From contig NZ_AEEC02000001.1 of assembly GCF_000300975.2 (NCBI RefSeq), positions 235,192 to 299,191 of the forward strand: a stretch of 64,000 nt of DNA, in the 5' to 3' direction. A program made the position numbers and the translations under genes. The stretch comes from Herbaspirillum frisingense GSF30. GTDB lineage: Bacteria; Pseudomonadota; Gammaproteobacteria; Burkholderiales; Burkholderiaceae_D. Every line of letters begins with the position of its first letter. Within the stretch, counting starts at the first letter, position 1. Below the pieces are notes generated by a model. That model was not told the origin of the DNA and made no database searches. It saw only the letters and a program-made list of their open reading frames with translations. Below, one piece after another: positions 12,047 through 20,734 of this stretch.

Positions 12047-13969
12047 TTACGAGGACTTGCGCACGCGCAGGTACCATTCGCACAGCAGGCGCACCTGCTT
12101 GGGCGTGTACCCCTTGCTGACCATGCGATTGACGAAGTCTTCGTGTTTCTGCATTTCCTCGGTGGAGCCCTTGGCATTGAAGGAGATCACCGGCAACAGG
12201 TCTTCGGTGTTGGAGAACATCTTCTTCTCGATCACCACGCGCAGTTTTTCGTAGCTGGTCCACAGCGGGTTCTTGCCACCGTTGTTGACCCGGGCGCGCA
12301 GTACGAAGTTGACGATCTCGTTGCGGAAGTCCTTGGGATTGCTGATGCCGGCCGGCTTCTCGATCTTTTCCAGTTCCGCATTCAGGGCGGCGCGGTCGAA
12401 GCTCTCGCCGGTATCGTGATCGCGGTATTCCTGGTCCTGGATCCAGAAGTCGGCATAGGTCACGTAACGATCGAAGACGTTCTGACCATATTCCGAGTAC
12501 GACTCCAGGTAGGCGGTCTGGATTTCCTTGCCGATGAATTCGGCATAGCGCGAGGCCAGCGTGTCCTTCACGAAGGAGAGGTATTTCTGCTCGGCTTCCT
12601 GCGGGAACTGCTCACGCTCGATCTGCTGTTCCAGCACATACATCAGGTGCACCGGATTGGCCGCGACCTCGGTGGTATCGAAGTTGAACACCCGCGACAG
12701 AATCTTGAAGGCGAAGCGGGTGGAGATACCGTTCATGCCCTCATCGACACCGGCATAGTCGCGGTACTCCTGATAGGACTTGGCCTTGGGGTCGGTGTCC
12801 TTCAGGTTCTCGCCGTCGTAGACCTGCATCTTGGAGAAGAGGCTGGAGTTTTCCGGCTCCTTCAGGCGGGTGAGCACCGAGAACTGCGCCATCATCTTCA
12901 GCGTGCCCGGCGCGCAAGTGGCCTTGGCCAGCGAAGAGCTGCGAATCAGTTTTTCATAGATCTTGATTTCTTCGGACACGCGCAGGCAATACGGCACCTT
13001 GACGATGAAGATACGGTCCAGCAGCGCTTCGTTGTTCTTGTTGTTGCGGAAGGCCTTCCACTCCGATTCGTTGGAGTGGGCCAGGATGACGCCATCGAAG
13101 GGAATCGCGCCAAAGCCTTCGGTGCCCTTGAAGTTGCCTTCCTGGGTTGCCGTCAGCAGCGGGTGCAGGACCTTGATGGGCGCCTTGAACATTTCCACGA
13201 ATTCCAGCAGGCCCTGGTTGGACAGGCACAGTCCGCCCGAATAGCTGTAGGCGTCGGCATCGTCCTGTGAATACTGTTCCAGCTTGCGGATATCGACCTT
13301 GCCCACCAGGGTCGAGATGTCCTGGTTATTCTCGTCGCCCGGCTCGGTCTTGGAAATACCGATCTGGCGCAGGATCGACGGGTAGCGCTTGACCACGCGG
13401 AACTGGCGGATGTCGCCGTTGTACTCGTGCAGGCGCTTGACGGCCCAGGGGCTCAGGATGGGCTTGAGGTAGCGGCGCGGGATGCCGTACTGTTCCTCCA
13501 GGATGGCGCCATCCTCGTCATAATCGAACAGGCCCAGCGGCGATTCATTGACCGGCGAACCCTTGATGGAATAGAAGGGCACCTGCTCCATGAGCTGCTT
13601 CAGGCGCTCGGCGATGGAGGACTTGCCGCCGCCCACCGGACCCAGCAGGTAGAGAATCTGCTTCTTCTCTTCCAGGCCCTGGGCGGCATGGCGGAAATAG
13701 GAAACCACTTGCTCGATCACTTCTTCCGCGCCGTAGAACTCCTTGAAGGCGGGATAGACCTTGATGACCTTGTTGGCGAAGATGCGCGAGAGGCGCGGAT
13801 CTTCGCGGGTGTCGACCTTCTCCGGCTCGCCGATGGCCATCAGCATCCGTTCGGCAGCCGATGCATAGACTGCCGGGTCGTTCTTGCAAAGATTCAGATA
13901 CTCTTCAAGCGATAATTCTTCTTCTCTGGTCTTGTCGAACCGGCTTGCAAAGCTGCTGTAGATATCCAT
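12047..13969 (-). CDS. prkA: PrkA-type serine protein kinase (YeaG)
   Basis: A 640-residue protein starting MDIYSSFASRFDK, which aligns with the start of E. coli YeaG; the ATG has GGAGG five bases upstream, so the longer open frame from 14071 is rejected. The N-terminal AAA+ domain has the P-loop GPVGGGKS at residues 110-117, and the C-terminal PrkA domain follows. PrkA proteins have been reported as Ser/Thr kinases, and the AAA+ part may also act as a protease in Bacillus. In enterobacteria yeaG-yeaH is controlled by RpoS and nitrogen starvation. No sigma-54 type promoter is obvious upstream here. Confidence 0.95.
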   Translation of the reverse strand: MDIYSSFASRFDKTREEELSLEEYLNLCKNDPAVYASAAERMLMAIGEPEKVDTREDPRLSRIFANKVIKVYPAFKEFYGAEEVIEQVVSYFRHAAQGLEEKKQILYLLGPVGGGKSSIAERLKQLMEQVPFYSIKGSPVNESPLGLFDYDEDGAILEEQYGIPRRYLKPILSPWAVKRLHEYNGDIRQFRVVKRYPSILRQIGISKTEPGDENNQDISTLVGKVDIRKLEQYSQDDADAYSYSGGLCLSNQGLLEFVEMFKAPIKVLHPLLTATQEGNFKGTEGFGAIPFDGVILAHSNESEWKAFRNNKNNEALLDRIFIVKVPYCLRVSEEIKIYEKLIRSSSLAKATCAPGTLKMMAQFSVLTRLKEPENSSLFSKMQVYDGENLKDTDPKAKSYQEYRDYAGVDEGMNGISTRFAFKILSRVFNFDTTEVAANPVHLMYVLEQQIEREQFPQEAEQKYLSFVKDTLASRYAEFIGKEIQTAYLESYSEYGQNVFDRYVTYADFWIQDQEYRDHDTGESFDRAALNAELEKIEKPAGISNPKDFRNEIVNFVLRARVNNGGKNPLWTSYEKLRVVIEKKMFSNTEDLLPVISFNAKGSTEEMQKHEDFVNRMVSKGYTPKQVRLLCEWYLRVRKSS

Positions 13970-15166
13970 ACCACCTCCGTCGCTCTCAAAAAAGTACGAA
14001 ACAGATTCATATGTCTGGACTTGCCATCTGCGGTTATCGAAGAACGCGTCGGTGACTCGGAAAAGCGTCATTGCCGGTGTGTTCTTTGAAAGCCGTAGCG
14101 TCTACAGCGTGATGCGAAGAACTTTTCAGTTCTGTTTTTTATTCTAGTCCTTTTTTACTTCGTCTTTTGCTTCCAGGTAGTGATCCATTGTGACCGGCAT
14201 GGTTCATCTGATGCGAAGATTTTCTGAACTGCCGGAAGTCATGGTGAAAACGATCCATCTGATGAGAACGATCCCTTCGCGCCATTCTTACGCGCTATTT
14301 GCGAAGCAAGCTTCTGTCCATGCTCTTTCAATGTGCGGATTGCTGCAGCGGTTGACCTCACGGTGCGCTATTTTCGCGCAGCGTGCCATCGTAAAAACCC
14401 TGATGGCCGTCGGGAGAAAACCGGCAGACAATATCCGCCTGGTCAGATTGGCAGGCGTTCCCGCCTGTGTTTGTCGTCTCCTGGTTGCGGTGCGATTTGC
14501 ACACTGATGACTACCCCTAGCTCCTTATAGCTGGAATCGTGCCAGCCCGGTATGACTTATTTCTACCAGCGGCGTGGAGCCACCATCTTTTTTGTAACGA
14601 GGCCGGTCGCAAGCCTGGGGTGTTGCTGTTCTGCCTCATCCCTTGGGCCAGTACGGCGCTGTGAAATGCTTTAGATGATTTTCGCAGTTGAACATGAGGC
14701 GCACGCATGGGCTCCATGCGTTGGCAGAATTGCAGGGCCAGCGCGGCAGCATGGCAGCAGCAGATAAAATCATGTCGCTATGGCAACTTCCTTCCTGTCT
14801 TGCAGTCGACGAGGCAAATCCGCCACGTTCCTGTGGCGAACTCGGCCGTTGCTTGTCATCAGCAGCCTCAAAAGCGCATAAGTCATTGACAGCTAAGTAG
14901 AAAATGCAGTCTAATTCAGGGTTCACCATCTGAAGAATTGCGCGCGGTGCCGTCGCAGTGCTGTTTCAGTTGCAGGTCGCCCGATTACCCCGGTAAGCCA
15001 GGCCGCCAGCGACAGAGGCCAACAAATGGTGTCAGCGATGCAGGGGCTGCCGGCTTATATGGCGGCAGGGCATCGGTGATGCGGAACAGGCACACCGAAA
15101 GCGGTTCCAGAATTCCGATTTATTTTTGCTGTTTGCTCCAAGGCAGCCCAACTTAGCGAGTCCAAC
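13970..15166. other. Gene-free region between prkA and rpmH
   Basis: About 1.2 kb between divergent genes with no convincing coding sequence. The short open frames, including one of 105 codons at 14190-14507, lack ribosome sites and recognisable sequence. It presumably holds the prkA promoter on the left and the rpmH promoter on the right. A weak hairpin with a T run (AGAACT/AGTTCT then GTTTTTT) lies near 14118-14142. I saw no DnaA boxes (TTATCCACA-like), so it does not look like oriC. Confidence 0.6.
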
Positions 15167-15304
15167 ATGAAACGTACTTACCAACCTTCCGTCGTGCGTC
15201 GCAAGCGTACCCATGGTTTCCGTGCCCGTATGGCAACCCGTGGCGGCCGTGCCGTGATCAACGCCCGTCGCGCCAAGGGCCGCAAGCGTCTGGCTGCTGT
15301 TTAA
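15167..15304 (+). CDS. rpmH: 50S ribosomal protein L34
   Basis: A 45-residue very basic protein starting [18 protein letters not shown] and ending [12 protein letters not shown], a near-perfect L34. L34 is a late-assembling protein of the large ribosomal subunit. It is the first gene of the conserved rpmH-rnpA-yidD-yidC-mnmE run, with rnpA starting 26 bases after its stop. In many bacteria dnaA is divergent just upstream; here only the gene-free stretch and prkA are found. Confidence 0.97.
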   Translation: MKRTYQPSVVRRKRTHGFRARMATRGGRAVINARRAKGRKRLAAV

Positions 15305-15330
15305 GCCAGGGCATTGCGCTGCCGTTTCGA

Positions 15331-15744
15331 GTGACGGACGTCCGCTCACCGCTTCCAGCACGTCAAGCAGGCGACTTCCCACGCGATCGGCGAATCGTTA
15401 AAACGGATGAGTTTTCATCCGTTTTTCGTTTGCGCCCCGTGTATCGTACCGAGCACTTCGTGTTGTATGCGCGCCGTAACAGCCTGCCGCAGGCCCGCCT
15501 TGGCGTGGTCGCGGCCAAGCGGCTCGCGCCGCGTGCCGTGACCCGCAATACGATCAAGCGTGCCACGCGCGAGCTGTTCCGCCAGGCCGAATTGCCCGCC
15601 GTGGATTGCATCGTGCGCCTGTCGCGCCCGGTCAATACACGCAAGGATCCGGCCCGCAGCGCCAGCGTCAAGGCCATTCTGCGGGCCGAGTTGCTGCAGT
15701 TGTTCGCCTTCTTGCCGAACGCGCCGGCATTTGCCAGGAAATAG
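15331..15744 (+). CDS. rnpA: Ribonuclease P protein component
   Basis: The small basic protein subunit of RNase P, which helps the catalytic RNA remove 5' leaders from precursor tRNAs. The 137-residue frame has an N-terminal RRIVKTDEFSSVF segment and the central family block RLGVVAAKRLAPRAVTRNTIKR, including the RNR-like basic helix that binds the RNA. The open frame starts at a GTG at 15331; that start is plausible but not certain, because no strong ribosome site precedes it. It lies between rpmH and yidD with almost no spacer. Confidence 0.93.
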   Translation: MTDVRSPLPARQAGDFPRDRRIVKTDEFSSVFRLRPVYRTEHFVLYARRNSLPQARLGVVAAKRLAPRAVTRNTIKRATRELFRQAELPAVDCIVRLSRPVNTRKDPARSASVKAILRAELLQLFAFLPNAPAFARK

Positions 15745-15750
15745 GAAGTG

Positions 15751-16092
15751 ATGAAAACGCCTTTGCTCCTGCTGTTACGTGCCTACAAGCTGGGAGTAAG
15801 CCCGTTCCTGGGGCAGAATTGCCGTTTCTATCCCAGCTGTTCCGACTACGCCGCCGAGGCGGTGCGCGTACATGGCGCGCTCAAGGGTAGCTTCCTGGCC
15901 GGCAAGCGCCTGTGCAAATGCCATCCCTGGCATGCCGGCGGACTGGATTTCGTGCCGGGTTCGGCCGAAGCGCGGGTGCATGCGATGAGCCAGTCTTCCG
16001 CGTCTTCTCCCGATTTTCCGAATACTTCGTCGCAGCCCCCGGCTGCGCGGGTTTCTCCCCCTGTGGCCGCTGACGGTTGCAGCCACTCCTGA
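15751..16092 (+). CDS. yidD: Membrane protein insertion efficiency factor YidD
   Basis: A short membrane-associated protein that assists YidC/Sec insertion of inner-membrane proteins. The family core is complete: an N-terminal hydrophobic helix, then [20 protein letters not shown] with its conserved Cys residues, DYAAEAV, and the [13 protein letters not shown] motif. The ATG at 15751 directly follows a GTG, either of which might be used. A C-terminal tail of about 40 residues rich in Ser, Pro and Ala extends beyond the family core and looks disordered. It is immediately upstream of yidC. Confidence 0.93.
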   Translation: MKTPLLLLLRAYKLGVSPFLGQNCRFYPSCSDYAAEAVRVHGALKGSFLAGKRLCKCHPWHAGGLDFVPGSAEARVHAMSQSSASSPDFPNTSSQPPAARVSPPVAADGCSHS

Positions 16093-16108
16093 ACTCATCA
16101 ATACGCAT

Positions 16109-17824
16109 ATGGATATCAAACGTACCGTCCTGTGGGTTGTATTCTCCTTCTCCCTGCTGCTGCTCTGGGATAGCTGGATGCGCCATAACGGACATCAGTC
16201 GATGTTCTTCCCGTCGGCCACCCCGACTCAGGAGCAAGCCGCCGCCAATCCGGCCGCACCCACCGCCAGCCCGACCGGTTCGCCTGTCCCGCAGGCAGGT
16301 ACGCCGGCTCCGGCCGCTGCCGGTACCCCTGGCGCAGTGCCGGGCGCGGACGGCAATGCCGTGGCGACCAAGGGCGAAACCATCACCATCACGACCGATC
16401 TGGTGAAGGCCAGCATCGACACCGTCGGTGGCGAACTGAAGCGCCTGGAACTGCTCAAGCAGCCGGACGTGGTCGATCCGACCAAGAACGTGGTGCTCTT
16501 CGATTCCGAGCCCGGCCATATGTACCTGGCCGAGTCGGGCCTGATCGGCGGCCCCTTCCCCAACCACAAGACCATCTTCACCGCCCAGCCGGGTCCGCGT
16601 TCGCTGGACAACGGCAATGAAGTGCAGCTGGTGCTGGTGGCCGACCAGGGTGGCGTGAAGCTGACCAAGACCTACACCTTCAAGCGCGACAGCTACCTGA
16701 TCGACGTCAAGCACACGGTGACCAACGCCACCGGCGCGGCCATCAATCCCTCGCTGTACCTGCAACTGGTGCGCGACGGCAACAAGCCGGGCGGCGAGTC
16801 GCACTTCTACAGCACCTTCACCGGGCCGGCCGTCTACAGCGACAGCGAACACTTCGAAAAGCTGGACTTCGAGAAGATCGCCAATGGCAAGCAGCAGCAC
16901 GTGAACAAGGCCGACAACGGCTGGATCGCGATGGTGCAGCACTACTTCGTCTCGGCCTTCATTCCGCCGGAGAAGGCCCAGCGCGACGTCTTCAGCAAAA
17001 AGGTTGGCGACAACCTGTATGCGGTCGGTTCCATCCTGCCGCTGGGTACCGTGGCGCCCAACGCCAGCGTGACCATGGACAGCCAGCTGTACTCCGGCCC
17101 CACCGTCTCCAAGACCCTGCAGGCCATCGCCCCGGGCCTGGACCTGGTGCGTGACTACGGTCACCTGACCGTGATCGCCGAGCCCATCTTCTGGCTGATG
17201 ACCCACATCCACAACCTGGTGGGCAACTGGGGTTGGACCATCATCCTGCTGACGGTGCTGATCAAGCTGGTGTTCTTCCCGCTGTCGGCTGCCAGCTATC
17301 GCAGCATGGCCAAGATGAAGGCGGTCTCGCCCAAGATGCAATCCATCCGCGAACGCCACAAGGGTGATCCGCAGGCCATGAACCGCGAGATGATGGCGCT
17401 CTACAAGACCGAGAAGATCAACCCGCTGGGTGGCTGCCTGCCCATCGTGATCCAGATCCCGGTGTTCATCGCGCTGTACTCGGTGCTGCTGGCATCGGTG
17501 GAAATGCGTGGCGCGCCGTGGCTGGGCTGGGTGCATGACCTGACCGCACCGGACCGCCTGTTCGGCACCATCCCCTACTTCAACATGCCTATCGGCCTGC
17601 TGCCCATCATCATGGCTGCCTCGATGTTCCTGCAGACCAAGCTGAACCCGACCCCGCCGGATCCGGTGCAGGCCAAGGTGATGATGTTCATGCCGCTGGT
17701 GTTCTCGTTCATGTTCTTCTTCTTCCCGTCCGGCCTGGTGCTGTACTGGGTGACCAACAACATCCTGTCGATCGCGCAGCAATGGGTGATCACCCGCAAT
17801 ATCGAGAGCGGCAAGACCAAGTAA
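16109..17824 (+). CDS. yidC: Membrane protein insertase YidC
   Basis: Inserts and folds inner-membrane proteins, alone or with SecYEG. The 571-residue protein has the proteobacterial layout: an N-terminal signal-anchor ([18 protein letters not shown]), a Pro/Ala/Gly-rich linker at about residues 34-80, a large periplasmic beta-sandwich domain up to about 350, then five C-terminal transmembrane helices. The conserved [14 protein letters not shown] cytoplasmic coiled-coil loop, INPLGGCLP and the final LYWVTNN segment are visible. A strong terminator follows, so the rpmH operon probably ends here and mnmE has its own promoter. Confidence 0.98.
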   Translation: MDIKRTVLWVVFSFSLLLLWDSWMRHNGHQSMFFPSATPTQEQAAANPAAPTASPTGSPVPQAGTPAPAAAGTPGAVPGADGNAVATKGETITITTDLVKASIDTVGGELKRLELLKQPDVVDPTKNVVLFDSEPGHMYLAESGLIGGPFPNHKTIFTAQPGPRSLDNGNEVQLVLVADQGGVKLTKTYTFKRDSYLIDVKHTVTNATGAAINPSLYLQLVRDGNKPGGESHFYSTFTGPAVYSDSEHFEKLDFEKIANGKQQHVNKADNGWIAMVQHYFVSAFIPPEKAQRDVFSKKVGDNLYAVGSILPLGTVAPNASVTMDSQLYSGPTVSKTLQAIAPGLDLVRDYGHLTVIAEPIFWLMTHIHNLVGNWGWTIILLTVLIKLVFFPLSAASYRSMAKMKAVSPKMQSIRERHKGDPQAMNREMMALYKTEKINPLGGCLPIVIQIPVFIALYSVLLASVEMRGAPWLGWVHDLTAPDRLFGTIPYFNMPIGLLPIIMAASMFLQTKLNPTPPDPVQAKVMMFMPLVFSFMFFFFPSGLVLYWVTNNILSIAQQWVITRNIESGKTK

Positions 17825-17850
17825 AGCTGGTTCCTGCAGGCCATCAAAGG

Positions 17851-17880
17851 AAAAACCCGTGGATTCCACGGGTTTTTTTT
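17851..17880 (+). terminator. Rho-independent terminator after yidC
   Basis: AACCCGTGG and CCACGGGTT form a 9-bp stem with a very short ATT loop, followed by a run of eight T. It lies about 27 bases after the yidC stop. Confidence 0.85.
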
Positions 17881-17976
17881 CGGTCTTACGCTCCCGTCGG
17901 GTTTAACATTGACCCTGCCGCCGGCCCGAAGGGGGGATCCGGCGTGTTTTGATCACACAACAACAAGTAGACGCAG

Positions 17977-19377
17977 ATGACTTTCGATTCTTCTCCCATT
18001 GCCGCCATCGCCACCGCACCCGGACGCGGCGGCATCGGCGTGGTCCGCATTTCCGGCAAGAACCTGGCACCGGTGATCCGCGCGGTATGCGGGCGCGACA
18101 GCCTGGCGCCGCGCCACGCCACCTACCTGCCTTTCCTCAACGAGGACGGCAGCGCCATCGATCAGGGTCTGGCGATCCATTTCCCGGGCCCGCATTCCTA
18201 CACCGGCGAAGACGTGCTCGAACTGCAGGGCCACGGTGGCCCGGTGGTGATGCAGATGTTGCTGGCACGCTGCGTCCAGGCCGGCGCCGAGATCGGCCTG
18301 CGCCTGGCCGAACCGGGTGAATTCACCCAGCGCGCCTTCCTCAACGACAAGATCGACCTGGCCCAGGCCGAGGCCGTGGCCGACCTGATCGAAGCCACCA
18401 CCGAGGCGGCTGCCAAGTCGGCCTCGGAGTCGCTCTCCGGCGCTTTTTCCAAGGTGATCCATGAACTGGTCGATCAGGTCACCCGGCTGCGCATGCTGGT
18501 GGAGGCCACGCTGGACTTCCCCGAGGAAGAGATCGACTTCCTCAAGCAGAGTGATGCGCGTGGTCAACTGGCCACCATCCGCAGCACGCTGGAAGATGTC
18601 TTCCGCCATGCCGCCCAGGGCGCCCTGCTGCGCGACGGGCTCAACGCCGTGCTGGCGGGCAAGCCCAATGTCGGCAAATCCTCGCTGCTCAATGTCCTGG
18701 CCGGTTCGGACGTGGCCATCGTCACCCCCATCGCCGGTACCACCCGCGACAAGGTGACCCAGACCATCCAGATCGAAGGCATGCCGCTGAACATCATCGA
18801 CACCGCTGGTATCCGCGAGGCTGGCGCCGATGGCAGCGGCCCCGACGAGGTCGAGCGCATCGGCATCGAACGCACCTGGGCCGAGGTGGCCAAGGCCGAT
18901 GTCATCCTGCACATGCTGGATGCCGACCGTGGACCGACACTGGAAGACGAAAATATCACCGCCCGTTTCCCCGAGGGCGTGCCGATCATCCGCATCTGGA
19001 ACAAGATCGACCGCTCCGGCCACAAGCCCGCAGTGGACCAGATGCCCGACGCCACCCATGTCTACCTGTCGGCGGCCGAAGGGCAGGGCGTGGAGTTGCT
19101 GCGCGGCGAACTGCTGCGCATCGCCGGCTGGCAGCAGACGGTGGAATCGCGCTACCTGGCACGTGAGCGTCACCTGCTGGCCTTGAAGGCGGCCGATGAG
19201 CACCTGGCCCAGGCCGCGGCCCATGCGGCACTGGACAACGAGGCCGGCGAGCACGCGCTGGACCTGTTCGCCGAAGAGTTGCGGCTGGCGCAGGAGCGCC
19301 TGTCCAGCATCACCGGCAAGTTCACGCCGGATGACCTGCTGGGCGTGATCTTCTCGCGCTTCTGTATCGGCAAGTAG
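17977..19377 (+). CDS. mnmE: tRNA modification GTPase MnmE
   Basis: With MnmG, it makes the carboxymethylaminomethyl group at uridine-34 of certain tRNAs. The 466-residue protein has the N-terminal folate-binding domain ([20 protein letters not shown]), a helical domain, an inserted Ras-like G domain with G1 GKPNVGKS at about residues 228-235, AGTTRDK, DTAGIRE and NKID, and the C-terminal FCIGK whose Cys is the family hallmark. Nothing is missing. It is the last gene of the conserved rpmH-to-mnmE run but is separated from yidC by a terminator and about 150 bases. Confidence 0.98.
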   Translation: MTFDSSPIAAIATAPGRGGIGVVRISGKNLAPVIRAVCGRDSLAPRHATYLPFLNEDGSAIDQGLAIHFPGPHSYTGEDVLELQGHGGPVVMQMLLARCVQAGAEIGLRLAEPGEFTQRAFLNDKIDLAQAEAVADLIEATTEAAAKSASESLSGAFSKVIHELVDQVTRLRMLVEATLDFPEEEIDFLKQSDARGQLATIRSTLEDVFRHAAQGALLRDGLNAVLAGKPNVGKSSLLNVLAGSDVAIVTPIAGTTRDKVTQTIQIEGMPLNIIDTAGIREAGADGSGPDEVERIGIERTWAEVAKADVILHMLDADRGPTLEDENITARFPEGVPIIRIWNKIDRSGHKPAVDQMPDATHVYLSAAEGQGVELLRGELLRIAGWQQTVESRYLARERHLLALKAADEHLAQAAAHAALDNEAGEHALDLFAEELRLAQERLSSITGKFTPDDLLGVIFSRFCIGK

Positions 19378-19703
19378 GTGTGGCACCGATGGGGACAGGG
19401 ATGGCGCGGGTGCCATTCCTGACAGATTCCCCACAGTCCACTGCAGAATTGCAACGAATGTTACAGCGTGTAAAAAGCTTGGAGGCGGGAAGAGAGCATC
19501 GTTATTCTGAAGTTCCTCCCCCTCCAATTCATCACCCCTGAGAATTGGATTTAACCCGCCGCCGCAAGGTGCGCGGGTTTTTTTATGGCTGGCGCGGCCA
19601 TGCAGCCGCCACCCCCTTTGCTGCCCTGCACGAAAAAGGCGGCGCTGCTAATATGCCTGCTGCCTGAATTCATCCCTCAAAAACAACTTCACAGGAAAAG
19701 AGC
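19378..19703. other. Intergenic region mnmE-nitroreductase
   Basis: A 326-base stretch with no gene. It contains a hairpin (CCAATTC/GAATTGG, 19524-19548) and the terminator at 19553-19584, and must hold the nitroreductase promoter in its last 100 bases. Confidence 0.6.
19553..19584 (+). terminator. Rho-independent terminator downstream of mnmE
   Basis: AACCCGC and GCGGGTT close a GC-rich loop and are followed by a run of seven T. Confidence 0.75.
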
Positions 19704-20297
19704 ATGTCCGCCAATCCGCGTAACGCCGACTACCCCATCGATCCGCAATTCCTGAACCGCTGGTCCCCCCGCGCCTACAACGGCGCCGAGATTGCCGAAG
19801 AAACCGTACTGACCTTCCTGGAAGCCGCCCGCTGGGCGCCCTCCGCCTACAATGCCCAGCCCTGGCGCTTCGTCTACGCCCGTCGTGGCACTCCTGCATG
19901 GGACAGCCTGCTGGGCCTGCTCAACGAATTCAACCGATCCTGGTGCGCCAACGCGTCGGCCCTGATCGTTGTGCTGTCGCGTACCGTCATGCTGCCCCCT
20001 GGCGCGACCGAAGTCGTCCCGGCCCCGACCCACTCCTTCGACACCGGCTCGGCCTGGGGCTACCTGGCCCTGCAAGCCTCGCTGTCCGGCTGGCATGCCC
20101 ACGGCATGGCCGGTTTCGACAAGGACAAGGCCCGTACCGAACTGAACGTACCGGCCGAATTTTCGGTGGAAGCCATGGTCGTCATCGGCAAGCTGGGCGA
20201 CAAGTCCGTCCTGCCGGAAGGCCTGCAAGCCCGCGAAGTCCCCAGCCCGCGCGAACCGCTGTCGAAGCTGGCATTCGAAGGCAAATTCAAGGCGTGA
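19704..20297 (+). CDS. Nitroreductase family protein
   Basis: A 197-residue flavin-dependent oxidoreductase of the nitroreductase fold. The FMN-phosphate-binding start RWSPRAYNG is followed by EAARWAPSAYNAQPWRF, the strongest family signature, and a C-terminal VVIGKLGDKS/LPEGLQAREVPSPREPLS block. It would reduce nitro or quinone compounds using NAD(P)H. The physiological substrate is not evident. Start ATG 19704 has an AGGAAAAG ribosome site. It lies directly upstream of tRNA-Asp and the island, on the core-genome side. Confidence 0.87.
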   Translation: MSANPRNADYPIDPQFLNRWSPRAYNGAEIAEETVLTFLEAARWAPSAYNAQPWRFVYARRGTPAWDSLLGLLNEFNRSWCANASALIVVLSRTVMLPPGATEVVPAPTHSFDTGSAWGYLALQASLSGWHAHGMAGFDKDKARTELNVPAEFSVEAMVVIGKLGDKSVLPEGLQAREVPSPREPLSKLAFEGKFKA

Positions 20298-20360
20298 GCC
20301 TGACCGTAAAATATTTCGCAATTTTATGAAGAGGGGCTAGCTTTTTGAAAAAAGCTCTCC

Positions 20361-20366
20361 TATAAT
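20361..20366 (+). promoter_or_regulatory. -10 box of tRNA-Asp promoter
   Basis: A consensus TATAAT lies about 40 bases before the mature tRNA. A TTGAAA at 20345-20350 is too close (10 bases) to be the -35 box, and no better -35 is seen. Confidence 0.55.
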
Positions 20367-20406
20367 AGCGTTCTTTCAGCAAGCAAAGACAGCTGAAACG
20401 GTTTTA

Positions 20407-20483
20407 GGAGTGGTAGTTCAGTTGGTTAGAATACCGGCCTGTCACGCCGGGGGTCGCGGGTTCGAGCCCCGTCCGCTCCGCCA
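20407..20483 (+). tRNA. tRNA-Asp (anticodon GUC)
   Basis: A 77-base cloverleaf including an encoded CCA. The acceptor stem is GGAGTGG with CCGCTCC (one U-G pair); the anticodon stem CCGGC/GCCGG closes the loop CTGTCAC with GTC at 20441-20443; the T arm GCGGG/TTCGAGC/CCCGT-type sequence is intact. It is the insertion target of the adjoining island: its 3' end is partly repeated at 20632-20649. Confidence 0.97.
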
Positions 20484-20488
20484 AATAA

Positions 20489-20519
20489 AACGCCCCGTTC
20501 GTAAGAACGGGGCGTTTTT
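20489..20519 (+). terminator. Rho-independent terminator of tRNA-Asp
   Basis: AACGCCCCGTTC and GAACGGGGCGTT make a perfect 12-bp stem with a GTAA loop, followed by TTTTTGTTTTT. It begins 6 bases after the tRNA CCA. Confidence 0.93.
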
Positions 20520-20540
20520 GTTTTTGCGCAGCAAAAACCT

Positions 20541-20647
20541 GCGGAGTGGAGGGAGCCGCCTGCGCGGCTCCCGGCGGGGCGAGAAGGGAATCGCTTGCAA
20601 GCGATTCCGCGGCCTGCGCATGTGTAGGAGAGCCCCGTCCACTCCGC
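20541..20647 (+). ncRNA. Candidate structured RNA or tRNA-Asp-derived relic
   Basis: GCGGAGTGG (20541-20549) pairs with CCACTCCGC (20639-20647) in a 9-bp closing stem. Seven of these pairs copy the acceptor stem of the neighbouring tRNA-Asp, and the 3' side continues into the same GAGCCCCGTCC-CTCCGCCAA sequence. Inside are two strong hairpins, GGGAGCCGC/GCGGCTCCC with a CTGC loop and GGAATCGC/GCGATTCC with a 6-base loop, plus CGGGGC pairing with GCCCCG. A separate terminator follows. The D arm and anticodon arm of a tRNA are absent. It may be a relic of a second tRNA-Asp, an attachment-site remnant, or a transcribed RNA. Confidence 0.4.
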
Positions 20648-20652
20648 CAATT

Positions 20653-20682
20653 AAAAGCCCTGTTCTACGAACAGGGCTTTTT
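20653..20682 (+). terminator. Second terminator after the tRNA-like segment
   Basis: AAAAGCCCTGTTC and GAACAGGGCTTTT form a perfect 13-bp stem with a 3-base loop, then TTC and more T. Its position relative to the CCA-like end mirrors the terminator of the true tRNA-Asp. Confidence 0.85.
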
Positions 20683-20734
20683 CTTTTCCCCTTTCCCTCG
20701 GTGATCCATTGGGGTGGTCCATTCGACCTCTCTA

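Noticed and set aside
14190..14507. 105-codon frame in the prkA-rpmH gap
   Set aside because: No ribosome site, no recognisable motif, and composition typical of non-coding DNA.
13970..15166. Chromosomal origin next to rpmH
   Set aside because: No DnaA-box clusters, AT-rich unwinding repeats or dnaA gene seen.
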